From NCBI GenBank assembly GCA_023397905.1, contig JAEWSZ010000110.1, positions 1 to 30,171 on the forward strand: a stretch of DNA of 30,171 bases, in the 5' to 3' direction. The translations under genes and the position numbers were made by a program. Positions 7,470 through 14,869 of this stretch are shown one piece after another. The notes beneath the pieces are model-generated. The model worked only from the letters and a program-made list of their open reading frames with translations, had not been told where the DNA came from and did no database searches. The DNA is from Bacillota bacterium. Its GTDB lineage: Bacteria; Bacillota; Clostridia; Acetivibrionales; DSM-1351. The stretch's first letter is position 1. Every line of letters begins with the position of its first letter.

Positions 7470-7943
7470 ATGGAACAGGAAAACGTAAATACGGAAATTG
7501 AAATTGACAAAACAGATATGGTTGATGAAAATATGGCCGATGAACAGCAGGAAGTCCTGAAGCAGGAAGTCCTGAAGCAGGAAGTCCGGGAAGCACCGGA
7601 AGTTTCAGATCCATACGGACAGAGCCGGGACCAGCAGGAATGGACAAATGGTCAGGTCAGCCATCTGGAGAGGCAGCTTCTGCTGAATAACAATGTAGTT
7701 GCAGACAATAGTTTTTTAGGCAACTGGAGCAAAGTAATACTTTCCGCATTAGCTGTATTTATCCCGGGCATAGGCCAGATAATAGGAATAATTATCGGGC
7801 TGGTCTTTGTTTCAAATGATATCAATTCTGATAAGAGATCATTCGGAGCTGCGCTGTTGACGGTTTCCATAATTGTGTTTGTAATCACTGTAATTTTCTG
7901 GTTTCTTTTTGCCGTAGCGTTTGGGCCGCTTCTTTATTATTAA
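7470..7943 (+). CDS. Small membrane protein with acidic, repeat-bearing N-terminal tail
   Basis: A 157-residue protein I do not recognise by name. Residues 1-85 are hydrophilic and rich in Glu, Gln and Asp, with an internal tandem repeat of the type QEVLK (about 27-40). Two membrane segments follow: VILSALAVFIPGIGQIIGII with its extension (about 90-112) and a second span near 125-152 that includes SIIVFVITVIFWFLFAVAF. A short SNDINSDKRS loop joins them. The PGIGQIIGIIIG segment recalls small DUF4190-like or TM2-like bacterial membrane proteins. GGAGG lies 7 bases before the ATG. Its last bases run close to the 5-FTHF cyclo-ligase gene, so the two may be co-transcribed. Confidence 0.72.
   Translation: MEQENVNTEIEIDKTDMVDENMADEQQEVLKQEVLKQEVREAPEVSDPYGQSRDQQEWTNGQVSHLERQLLLNNNVVADNSFLGNWSKVILSALAVFIPGIGQIIGIIIGLVFVSNDINSDKRSFGAALLTVSIIVFVITVIFWFLFAVAFGPLLYY
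7548..7587 (+). repeat. 15-bp tandem repeat inside the membrane-protein gene
   Basis: CAGGAAGTCCTGAAG occurs at 7548-7562 and 7563-7577, and partly at 7578-7587. It encodes QEVLK repeats in frame, so copy-number changes would keep the frame open. Confidence 0.85.
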
Positions 7944-8013
7944 AGCAGGCAGGAGCCGGAACCCGGAGATACAGCCTGAGACAGCGCGAGAAGATGGCCG
8001 GGAGGTAAGCGGG

Positions 8014-8589
8014 ATTATTAAAAAGGACATACGTAAACAATATATTGACATAAGGAACGGGCTTGATAAGCAGAGAGGTTTGCAATATTCACAGAGTATA
8101 GCCGGAAGGCTGGCGGAATTGGAATGTGTTTTGCAGGCTGTTAATGTCATGTGCTTTGTAAGCTTTGGAAGTGAGGTATACACACATTCCGTCATAAAAG
8201 ACTGGCTGCTTGAAGGCAAAAATGTATTTGTGCCCTGTATCGAAAGCGCTTTAGACGGAGTCAGGCGCATGCATGCCGTCAAAATACGGGATTTCGGCGA
8301 ATTAAGCAAAGCCGGAAGCTATGGAATACCGGAGCCGCCGCTGGTGCAGGGCAATATTGCCGCACCTGAAAGTCTGGATGTGATCGTAGTACCGGGAAGT
8401 GTATTTGACCTGGATAAAAACCGGTTGGGGTACGGCGGGGGATTCTACGACAAATATCTTGCAGGAGTATCCGATAAATGCAAAAAAATAGGCGTATGCT
8501 ATGACTTTCAGGTAATAGAGCACATACCCCATGATGAGCATGACATACCTTTGGATATGCTGGTCACGGAAAAGAGAATTATAATTTAA
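8014..8589 (+). CDS. 5-formyltetrahydrofolate cyclo-ligase, probable ATT start
   Basis: This enzyme converts 5-formyltetrahydrofolate plus ATP to 5,10-methenyltetrahydrofolate in one-carbon metabolism. The signature PGSVFDLDKNRLGYGGGFYDKYL lies in the C-terminal half and the basic start KKDIRKQYIDIRNGL matches the family N-terminus. The frame has no ATG or GTG before the conserved region. The only usual alternative, TTG at 7921, has no Shine-Dalgarno sequence and would add about 31 atypical residues over the end of the preceding gene. GGAGG at 8001-8005 sits 8 bases before ATT at 8014, giving 191 residues, the normal family size. A conventional caller would probably report 7921-8589. Confidence 0.85.
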   Translation: MIKKDIRKQYIDIRNGLDKQRGLQYSQSIAGRLAELECVLQAVNVMCFVSFGSEVYTHSVIKDWLLEGKNVFVPCIESALDGVRRMHAVKIRDFGELSKAGSYGIPEPPLVQGNIAAPESLDVIVVPGSVFDLDKNRLGYGGGFYDKYLAGVSDKCKKIGVCYDFQVIEHIPHDEHDIPLDMLVTEKRIII

Positions 8590-8617
8590 GAGGAATATGC
8601 GGCGTTAAGCTTTCTAA

Positions 8618-8664
8618 AAAGAAAAACCGTGCGATTTTATGGCAGAATCGGCGGTTTTTCTTTG
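8618..8664 (+). terminator. Rho-independent terminator after the cyclo-ligase gene
   Basis: Bases 8618-8629 pair with 8652-8663 (12 bp), and an inner CGATT/AATCG helix (8632-8636 with 8646-8650) extends the stem. The T-rich right arm acts as the U-tract. The near-symmetry could allow use in both directions. Confidence 0.75.
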
Positions 8665-8705
8665 CCTTGAAACATGTCCGGCCTTATGGGACGGGAATGC
8701 AAAAT

Positions 8706-8734
8706 GTATTATCCTGTAGAAAATACATATAATA
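8706..8734 (+). promoter_or_regulatory. Candidate forespore (sigma-G-like) promoter of the ger operon
   Basis: GTATT (8706-8710), 15 bases, then CATATAATA (8726-8734). This approaches the sigma-G pattern (GHATR, about 15 bases, CATNHTA) with one mismatch in each box. Known gerA-type operons depend on sigma-G, which fits. The -10 also contains TATAAT, but no good sigma-A -35 lies 17 bases upstream. Confidence 0.45.
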
Positions 8735-8763
8735 GGTCTACAATTTTGTATTGAGGTGATGGC

Positions 8764-10296
8764 ATGTTTGGGCATAAAAAGGATAAAAACAGGTTTAAAT
8801 ATTCGGAGGTAAAGCCCGACCTGGGTAAATTGAACAGGTCGTTAACCCAGAACATTGACCTTCTTAAAAATATATTTGAAGACGATGACACACTAAAGGT
8901 CAGAATTTTTGAAAATCAGCTGGATACATCTGTAAAATGCGGGATACTATTCATTGATGGCATGGTAAATATTGAGACGATAGATGAGTGTATCATACAG
9001 CCAATCATACAAAATACCCGGTTAAAATACTCCGATGAAGTGATCCGGCACCTGCAGGCTCAGGTGATAGTATCGAATAATATAGAGAAGGTCCAGGAGG
9101 TCTCCGCAATGGTAAAGGCCATTTTGACGGGCAACACAGTGCTTCTCATTGACGGCTTTTCCGAAGCGCTGGTCATGAGTACGAAAGGGTGGCAGACAAG
9201 AGCAATAGACGAGCCTGATACCGAAAAAGTCATCCGCGGCCCCAGAGAAGGATTCAACGAATCAATGCTGGTAAACCTGTCACTGATACGAAGAAAATTG
9301 GAAACCCCGGACTTAAAATTTAAATTTATGAAGGTGGGATACAGTTCCAGAACGTCAGTGTGTATCTGCTATATGAAAAGCATTGCAAACCATAAAATAC
9401 TCAGAGAGCTTGAAGAGAGGCTGGACAGCATTAAAATTGACGGGATCATGGCGTCCGGCTATATAGCGGAGCTGATAAAGGATTCCAGATTTTCACCGCT
9501 CAAGACCGTCGGAAGCACGGAAAGGCCTGATGTGGTCGCGGCCAAGCTATTGGAGGGCAGGTTTGCCATTATAGTGGACGGAACGCCTGTAGCACTGACG
9601 GTACCGCATATTTTCGTGGAATATTTTCAGGCAAATGAGGATTACTATATAAATTACTATTTTTCCTCGGTCAGCAGAATACTGAGGATAGCAGGTTTTG
9701 TCCTCACGACTACTGTCCCGTCATTTTATGTGGCCTTAATGACCTTTCACCAGGAAATGATACCCACGCCCCTGTTAATCAGTATATCTGCCGCAAGACA
9801 GGGAGTGCCCTTCCCAACAATCGTGGAGACCTTGTTATTGCTTGTAATGTTTGAAATATTGAGGGAAGCAGGTACGCGTATGCCCACCAATATAGGCCAG
9901 GCTTTAAGCATAGTTGGCGCCCTTGTGCTGGGCCAGGCCTCCGTTGAAGCCAGGATAGTAAGCGCTCCAATAGTTATCGTGGTGTCCATTTCGGGAATAA
10001 CCAGTCTGATAATACCCCGGATACAGGGGACAGCGCTTGTTCTGAGGGTAATATTTTTAATGCTGTCGGCCATTTTGGGACTTTATGGTCTGGTGTTCGG
10101 AATTACCGGTTTCCTGCTCCATCTGTGCGAGCTGCGTTCCTTTGGAATACCTTACATGATGTATTTGACTTCCATGAATCCGGGGGATCTAAAGGATGTT
10201 GTCATCAGAGCTCCTCTTTGGTATCTCAAGGACAGGCCCAGACTGATCTCAGCCGATAACCGGAACCGGCAGGCAACAGAGGACAGCGGGTCATGA
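8764..10296 (+). CDS. Spore germination receptor A subunit, GerA family
   Basis: A 510-residue inner spore membrane protein of the germinant receptor. Residues 1-290 are hydrophilic and contain the blocks TGNTVLLIDG, GPREGFNESMLVNLSLIRRK and VEYFQANEDYYINYYFSS typical of GerAA/GerKA. Four to five membrane segments follow (about 300-450). The ARQGVPFPTIVE and REAGTRMPTNIGQALSIVGALVLGQASVEA blocks are near-diagnostic. The start has GAGGTGAT 5 bases upstream. The stop overlaps the next start (ATGA at 10293), so the C subunit is translationally coupled. The germinant cannot be predicted. Confidence 0.95.
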   Translation: MFGHKKDKNRFKYSEVKPDLGKLNRSLTQNIDLLKNIFEDDDTLKVRIFENQLDTSVKCGILFIDGMVNIETIDECIIQPIIQNTRLKYSDEVIRHLQAQVIVSNNIEKVQEVSAMVKAILTGNTVLLIDGFSEALVMSTKGWQTRAIDEPDTEKVIRGPREGFNESMLVNLSLIRRKLETPDLKFKFMKVGYSSRTSVCICYMKSIANHKILRELEERLDSIKIDGIMASGYIAELIKDSRFSPLKTVGSTERPDVVAAKLLEGRFAIIVDGTPVALTVPHIFVEYFQANEDYYINYYFSSVSRILRIAGFVLTTTVPSFYVALMTFHQEMIPTPLLISISAARQGVPFPTIVETLLLLVMFEILREAGTRMPTNIGQALSIVGALVLGQASVEARIVSAPIVIVVSISGITSLIIPRIQGTALVLRVIFLMLSAILGLYGLVFGITGFLLHLCELRSFGIPYMMYLTSMNPGDLKDVVIRAPLWYLKDRPRLISADNRNRQATEDSGS

Positions 10297-11447
10297 GAAA
10301 AAGAGCATTTTTAATTCTGGCTGCTATACTTGCAAATACGGTTTTGTGTACGGGTTGCTGGAATTACAGGGAAATAGACAACCTGTCCATTGTGGCCGGC
10401 GCAGCGGTGGACAGGGCGGAACAGGGAAAATATAAACTGACAACCGAAATCGTGGATCTGCACGAAAGCGGTACCGAACCCAAAATAAAATCAAGAAAAC
10501 TGGTCTCCTACGGGGATACTTTATTTGACGCCGTGAGAAATACAATGGAGATCACCGCTTCAAGGCTTTACTGGGGACATGTGGAAATAGTTGTCATAAG
10601 CCAGGAGGTGGCAAGAGACGGGATAGTTGACATACTTGATTTTTTAAGTCGGGATGCGGAACCGAGACTGAGTATGGATCTTTTGATTTCCAAAGAAAAG
10701 ACAGCCGGCGAGATTCTTAATCTGCAAAGCAATACCACTGAAATACGCTCTTTTGAAATCAATATGATGCTGGACGCGCAGAAAAGCCTGTCAAAGATAT
10801 TAAAAGTCCAGGTATATGAGTTTATCAATGCACTGTCGGGACAAGGAATTTCACCATCTATGCCTGTAATCGGGGCCACGGAAAACGAAGGCAGGAAAAC
10901 ACTTGAACTGTCCGGAACAGCGGTATTCAAAAAAGATAAGCTTGTCTACTTGCTGGACGGGGACGAGAGCAAAATGCTGCTCTTCGCAACAAACCGGATT
11001 AAGGGCGGTCTGCTGGTGATCAAAAACGCATCCGAGGATGAAAAATCAAACATAACCTTGGAAATATTGGATAGTAAGACAAAGATAAAACCGGAATATT
11101 CCAACGGAAAATTATCCATCAGAATAGATGTGAAGACGAAAACCGCACTGGGAGAGGAAAGCAAGCAGGCCAGAACATATAATGAAAAGGTGAATATGTC
11201 CCTGGAAAAAAGTGCATCAAAAATACTGAAAGCCAGTATTGAGGATACGATCAAAAAGGTTCAGCAGGATGTGGACGTAGATATATACGGATTTGGAAAG
11301 GCTGTCAGGGAAGATTTGCCGGCCTTGTGGGAAAAAATAGGATCCAATTGGGAAGAGGTTTTCCGTAACCTGGATGTCAAGGTAAATGCCACGGTGGAGA
11401 TAAAGGATTCAGGTCTCTTATCCAAGCCTATAAGGATTGGAGATTGA
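10293..11447 (+). CDS. Spore germination receptor C subunit, Ger(x)C lipoprotein
   Basis: A 384-residue lipoprotein with a Lys/Arg-rich start, a hydrophobic signal and a lipobox ending LCTGC, so Cys22 should be lipidated after signal peptidase II cleavage. CWNYREIDNLSIVAGAAVD directly after it is the hallmark of the Ger(x)C family. The middle domain carries SRDAEPRLSMDLLISKE. The C-terminal part is mixed alpha/beta and ends with VKVNATVEIKDSGL. It anchors on the outer face of the inner spore membrane with the A and B subunits. It overlaps the A-subunit stop by four bases and is followed at once by the small D-type ORF. Confidence 0.95.
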   Translation: MRKRAFLILAAILANTVLCTGCWNYREIDNLSIVAGAAVDRAEQGKYKLTTEIVDLHESGTEPKIKSRKLVSYGDTLFDAVRNTMEITASRLYWGHVEIVVISQEVARDGIVDILDFLSRDAEPRLSMDLLISKEKTAGEILNLQSNTTEIRSFEINMMLDAQKSLSKILKVQVYEFINALSGQGISPSMPVIGATENEGRKTLELSGTAVFKKDKLVYLLDGDESKMLLFATNRIKGGLLVIKNASEDEKSNITLEILDSKTKIKPEYSNGKLSIRIDVKTKTALGEESKQARTYNEKVNMSLEKSASKILKASIEDTIKKVQQDVDVDIYGFGKAVREDLPALWEKIGSNWEEVFRNLDVKVNATVEIKDSGLLSKPIRIGD

Positions 11448-11449
11448 CT

Positions 11450-11677
11450 ATGATATTTATTATATCTATTACAATAGTTTGTGCAATATTTATTTGTATA
11501 GATGTTATACCAATTTACCGCGGAAAACACTGGGTAGAATTCTGGATATATTTGTTTCTGATGACATCGGTGTATGTGTTTGTAATACTTATAGCTTCAG
11601 GTGTGAAAATTCCCAGTCCGGCTGCTCCATTGAAGAAAATTGTTTCTTTCATCTGGGGTCTCGGAATAAATTTTTGA
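11450..11677 (+). CDS. Small two-helix membrane protein, candidate germinant receptor D subunit
   Basis: The ATG at 11450 gives 75 residues with GGAG at 11438-11441, 8 bases upstream; a TTG at 11444 would add two residues. Two membrane helices are evident, an N-terminal one from MIFIISITIVCAIFICIDVI and a second from FWIYLFLMTSVYVFVILIAS, with a short basic loop between them. The size and two-span layout match the D-gene products of Bacillus germinant receptor operons, which modulate germination and are unrelated to the GerD lipoprotein. That identity is inferred from length, topology and place. It lies 2 bases after the C-subunit stop and 33 bases before the B subunit. Confidence 0.75.
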   Translation: MIFIISITIVCAIFICIDVIPIYRGKHWVEFWIYLFLMTSVYVFVILIASGVKIPSPAAPLKKIVSFIWGLGINF

Positions 11678-11710
11678 TAGGTATGCACCTTTTCTGAAAG
11701 CGGGTAAGAT

Positions 11711-12814
11711 ATGAGTAAGGAAATTATCACACAAAAACAGGGCATTGTCATGATGGTCACATTCATCCTGGGGAGCACTCTGGTTTTGGGAGCCGGCAAT
11801 GAAGCCAAACAGGATGTGTGGCTGGCAATTCTGCTTTCCATGGCAATGGCGGTTCCGGCTTGTTTGGTCTATATAAGGCTGCTCACCATTTTTCCGGGGA
11901 AGGGGTTGTACGAAGTACTGATCAAGGTTTTCGGCGGAATATTGGGGAGGATTATGGCAATACCGTTTATCTGGTTTGTATTTCACCTGGGCTCGCTGGT
12001 AATCCGGAATTTTACGGAGTTTATTACGGTTGTTTCAATACCTGAAACTCCGGAGTACATTATAGCCATTTTTATGGCTGTGCTGTGCATATGGGCTGTG
12101 AAGGCGGGAATAGAAGTAATCGGGCGGTGGACATCCATCACTCTTCCCATTCTTATAATTGTCATACTTGCCGTAACATTTTTATTTGCGGGTATCTTAA
12201 AATTTGAAAATTTAAAGCCGGTACTGGTAAACGGAATGGCTCCGGTTTTAAACACGGCTTTTTCCGTATTTGCCTTTCCATTTGCGGAAACGGTGATATT
12301 TACCACAGTCCTGAATAAACTGAGACAGGATTGCAAACCCCACAAGGTATATTTTTGGAGCCTGCTGATCGGCGGGTCCATTATATTTCTGGTTTCAGTG
12401 CGGTCTCTTCTTTCACTGGGAGAGGGCAACATTTTAATATTGTATTTTCCCTCGTATGCTTCTGTCCGTCTCATAAATATCGGAAATTTTCTGCAGAGGA
12501 TAGAGGTATCCGTTACCATGGTTTTCATAATTTCAGGCTTTGTAAAGATCAGTATATGCCTGTATTCCGCCTGCACGGGAATAGCAAAAATCCTGGGCAG
12601 CAGGGACTACAGATGGCTGGTTGCCCCAATAGGGCTGTCGATGGTGATTTTATCGCTTATCATATACAACGATACGGTGGAAATGTTCGAATGGGCCAGT
12701 AAAATTTTTAAATACTATGCCTTTCCCTTTGAAGTGGTGCTGCCGGTGATCATTCTCATTGCGGCTGAAATCAAAGTCCGCAGTGTGAGAAAAAGGCGGG
12801 AAGCGGTAAAATGA
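11711..12814 (+). CDS. Spore germination receptor B subunit, GerAB/GerKB family transporter-like protein
   Basis: A 367-residue polytopic membrane protein of the GerAB/ArcD/ProY type within the APC superfamily, with about ten membrane spans. The start ITQKQGIVMMVTFILGSTLVLG corresponds to the unwound first helix of the family, and LPILIIVILAVTFLFAG and FAFPFAETVIF are also typical. By analogy with Bacillus GerAB and GerBB it should form the germinant-binding pocket. The GGGT ribosome binding site before the ATG is modest. It is the last gene of the receptor operon, giving the order A-C-D-B, with B separated from A by C and D. Confidence 0.94.
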   Translation: MSKEIITQKQGIVMMVTFILGSTLVLGAGNEAKQDVWLAILLSMAMAVPACLVYIRLLTIFPGKGLYEVLIKVFGGILGRIMAIPFIWFVFHLGSLVIRNFTEFITVVSIPETPEYIIAIFMAVLCIWAVKAGIEVIGRWTSITLPILIIVILAVTFLFAGILKFENLKPVLVNGMAPVLNTAFSVFAFPFAETVIFTTVLNKLRQDCKPHKVYFWSLLIGGSIIFLVSVRSLLSLGEGNILILYFPSYASVRLINIGNFLQRIEVSVTMVFIISGFVKISICLYSACTGIAKILGSRDYRWLVAPIGLSMVILSLIIYNDTVEMFEWASKIFKYYAFPFEVVLPVIILIAAEIKVRSVRKRREAVK

Positions 12815-12932
12815 GAGGGTGGCTTGCCGTATTTTCTCATGGACAAATTTTAATATTGGCATCAGGTGAATATAATTAAAATAGAATATCATCCTCAGTA
12901 ACTGTTGCTGGGTAGGGAAAAGAGGTCCATCT

Positions 12933-13034
12933 ATGCCGAAAGTAAAGCCCAGAGAGGTTCTCAGCATTTATAAAGGAAAAATAGACGTAAAAGAGCTGGT
13001 ATATAAGATATTAACATTGGCAGCAAGGAGGTAG
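12933..13034 (+). CDS. 33-aa ORF coupled to the serine recombinase
   Basis: ATG 12933 to TAG 13034 encodes 33 residues: MPKVKPREVLSIYKGKID followed by VKELVYKILTLAARR. AGAGG at 12921-12925 lies 7 bases before the ATG. The stop codon lies directly behind the AGGAGG (13026-13031) that serves the recombinase, so ribosomes finishing this ORF would be placed to start on the recombinase. The peptide is basic with a predicted helix in its second half. It may be a leader peptide or a small accessory protein. I recognise no family. Confidence 0.5.
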   Translation: MPKVKPREVLSIYKGKIDVKELVYKILTLAARR

Positions 13035-13043
13035 CGGTCGATT

Positions 13044-14618
13044 ATGTCTGGATTCAACAAGCCCGATGTCACTTACCACATAGGAATATACGTAAGACAG
13101 AGCAGGGATGAAAACGATGAAAATCTGGAAACCATAGAAACTCAAAAAAGACTGCTGATAGATTATGTATTGAGAAACAGACTTGGAACCATATATAAAA
13201 CATACATCGACGACAATGTTTCGGGAGCGGGCTTTGAACGCAGTGCGCTGGAAGAATTGAAAAAAGACGTATTGGCCTGCAATATAAACCTTGTTGTGCT
13301 CAAAGACCTTTCCAGGCTGGGCAGAAACAATGCAAAAACCCTTTTGTTCCTGGATTTCCTGGAGGAATACGGCGTCAGAGTAATAACCTCGGACGGCAGA
13401 TATGACAGCGTTAAGGACAACGAGACTGTGGGAATAGAAACGTGGTACAATGAGCGCTACATACGGGATATTTCGAAAAAAATCAGGGCCAATCTGAGAT
13501 TTAAGATCGAACAGGGTGAATATATCGGAAACGCGCCTTATGGGTATGTGAAGTCCGTCAATGAGAAAAACAAGCTGGTGGTGGATAACAGAACCGCTCC
13601 TGTAGTGAGGGAAATTTTCAATTTGTATAAAAAGGGGCACGGCTATGCCGCCATAACCAATATACTAAATGAAAAGGCATACCCGTCGCCTTCTTCAAAG
13701 AACTCGGATATTCCCATCACTCCGTGGAACCAGGTGGCGGTTCAAAGAATATTATGTAACAGAGTATATATAGGCGACACCGTACAAGGTGTCAGTGAAA
13801 AAATCAGCTTCAAAAATAAAAAAACCAGAAGGCTTCCTTTTGATAAATGGATTATAACCACAAATACCCACGAGCCTATTGTGACAAATGAAGATTTTGA
13901 CGAGGTTCAGAAAATGAGGGCTAAAAAACGCTCCAATCAGGGATACAACCGGAATGTAACCCATCTTCTGAGCAATATGATCTACTGTGGAAAATGCGGC
14001 AAGGCAATGTATGTAAGGGTCAGGCGGGACAGACCCGTGGGGTACATATGCAGCACGTATTCGAAAAACGGCAGTGAAGCCTGCTCAAGCCATTACGTGT
14101 CCGAGCAGGCGATTGTGGATGTCATATCCGGTGAATTGCTGGAATTGCTGTCCAACAAGGAAATGATAGACAGTTTTAACCTGAAATACGACGATGCGGA
14201 GGAGGAGAGGCGAAAGAGATATGAAGCCGCTCAGAAGCTGGAACAGCAGATAACAGCCAGGCAGAAGCAGCAGGATATACTCTATTCCGACAGGCTGGAG
14301 TCAAAAATATCGGAGCAGCTCTTCTCGAGAATGAACCGAGGCATTGAAGAAAAAATAAATTCATTGAAGCAGGAAAAAGAAAAGCTCCTGGAGGAAGAAC
14401 AGAAACAGCTGGACCAAATGTGCTTTATTGACGGTTTTATTAATAAAATAAGGACTCAGGGCATAAACAAAAATATTATTGAAATGATGGTCAACAGGGT
14501 AATAGTGTATGACAGCGGCGACAGCACCCAAGTGCAGAACATAGGTTTAAATAAGGATGAAATAAAAAACGGACTGATAGTCATCGAATATAATTATAAT
14601 AATTGGCGGGAAGCGTAG
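13044..14618 (+). CDS. Large serine recombinase (resolvase/TnpX type)
   Basis: A complete 524-residue site-specific DNA recombinase. The N-terminal resolvase domain (about 10-155) has YVRQS with catalytic Ser20, the DNVSGAGFER block, and LKDLSRLGRN with Arg91 and Arg94. A PF07508-type recombinase domain follows (NAPYGYVKS to about 290). A zinc ribbon uses Cys315, Cys318, Cys336 and Cys347. A coiled coil (about 385-465) precedes a short C-terminal segment. Such enzymes integrate or excise phages, transposons and sporulation-linked elements. No phage or conjugation genes lie near it in this window, so it may be a remnant, a stand-alone DNA inverter, or one end of an element. GGAGG precedes the ATG by 12 bases. 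Confidence 0.92.
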   Translation: MSGFNKPDVTYHIGIYVRQSRDENDENLETIETQKRLLIDYVLRNRLGTIYKTYIDDNVSGAGFERSALEELKKDVLACNINLVVLKDLSRLGRNNAKTLLFLDFLEEYGVRVITSDGRYDSVKDNETVGIETWYNERYIRDISKKIRANLRFKIEQGEYIGNAPYGYVKSVNEKNKLVVDNRTAPVVREIFNLYKKGHGYAAITNILNEKAYPSPSSKNSDIPITPWNQVAVQRILCNRVYIGDTVQGVSEKISFKNKKTRRLPFDKWIITTNTHEPIVTNEDFDEVQKMRAKKRSNQGYNRNVTHLLSNMIYCGKCGKAMYVRVRRDRPVGYICSTYSKNGSEACSSHYVSEQAIVDVISGELLELLSNKEMIDSFNLKYDDAEEERRKRYEAAQKLEQQITARQKQQDILYSDRLESKISEQLFSRMNRGIEEKINSLKQEKEKLLEEEQKQLDQMCFIDGFINKIRTQGINKNIIEMMVNRVIVYDSGDSTQVQNIGLNKDEIKNGLIVIEYNYNNWREA

Positions 14619-14628
14619 GTGTGTGGCA

Positions 14629-14730
14629 ATGAGAATCGGAAGTTTATTGAGAATAGGCAGGATACTTAAGGTGGGCAACTTTTTGAAGGTAGGCAGTATA
14701 TTGAGAGTAGGCCGTATCTTTAGGTTCTGA
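14629..14730 (+). CDS. 33-aa cationic peptide made of hexapeptide repeats
   Basis: ATG 14629 to TGA 14730. The peptide is MRIGSLL, RIGRIL, KVGNFL, KVGSIL, RVGRIF, RF when read in repeat units. Gly occurs at 4, 10, 16, 22 and 28; Arg or Lys at 2, 8, 14, 20, 26 and 32; Ile or Val at 3, 9, 15, 21 and 27. There is no acidic residue and the net charge is about +8. AGGTG (14617-14621) lies 7 bases upstream and overlaps the recombinase stop, so translation is probably coupled. Differences between repeats are largely synonymous or conservative (GGA/GGC, AGA/AAG, ATA/GTA), which suggests selection on the protein. I know of no family to assign. Confidence 0.6.
   Translation: MRIGSLLRIGRILKVGNFLKVGSILRVGRIFRF
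14632..14727 (+). repeat. Five degenerate 18-bp direct repeats
   Basis: Units begin at 14632, 14650, 14668, 14686 and 14704, with a partial sixth at 14722. The common pattern is AGA-RTA-GGC-AGT-ATA-TTG with variation mostly at third codon positions. They encode the hexapeptide repeats. Because they lie just behind a serine recombinase gene, a role as DNA sites cannot be excluded. Confidence 0.75.
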
Positions 14731-14744
14731 CTGGGACACAAGGT

Positions 14745-14801
14745 CAATTGCTGTGGCTGAAAGCCGCATTCGCATGAATACTGAGGTTTCAGCCGTAATT
14801 G
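14745..14801 (+). other. Hairpin-forming segment between the peptide and peptidase genes
   Basis: GGCTGAAA (14755-14762) pairs with TTTCAGCC (14787-14794), and flanking CAATT (14745-14749) pairs with AATTG (14797-14801). The loop is 24 bases. There is no T-run, so a regulatory hairpin or a recombination site is as likely as a terminator. A TATAAT at 14838-14843 downstream has no convincing -35 partner. Confidence 0.35.
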
Positions 14802-14869
14802 GCTTTATGGGGATAGCCTTACATTTGGGGTTATCGGTATAATTTTATTGACTGAAAGGGAGCTGGAGT

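Noticed and set aside
14632..14727. 18-bp repeats as a CRISPR array
   Set aside because: The units abut without spacers, are degenerate at codon third positions and are far shorter than CRISPR repeats; no cas genes are present.
14547..14747. Minus-strand 66-residue open frame over the repeat peptide
   Set aside because: It is also repetitive only because the 18-bp repeats are read backwards; it lacks a ribosome binding site and overlaps the end of the recombinase.
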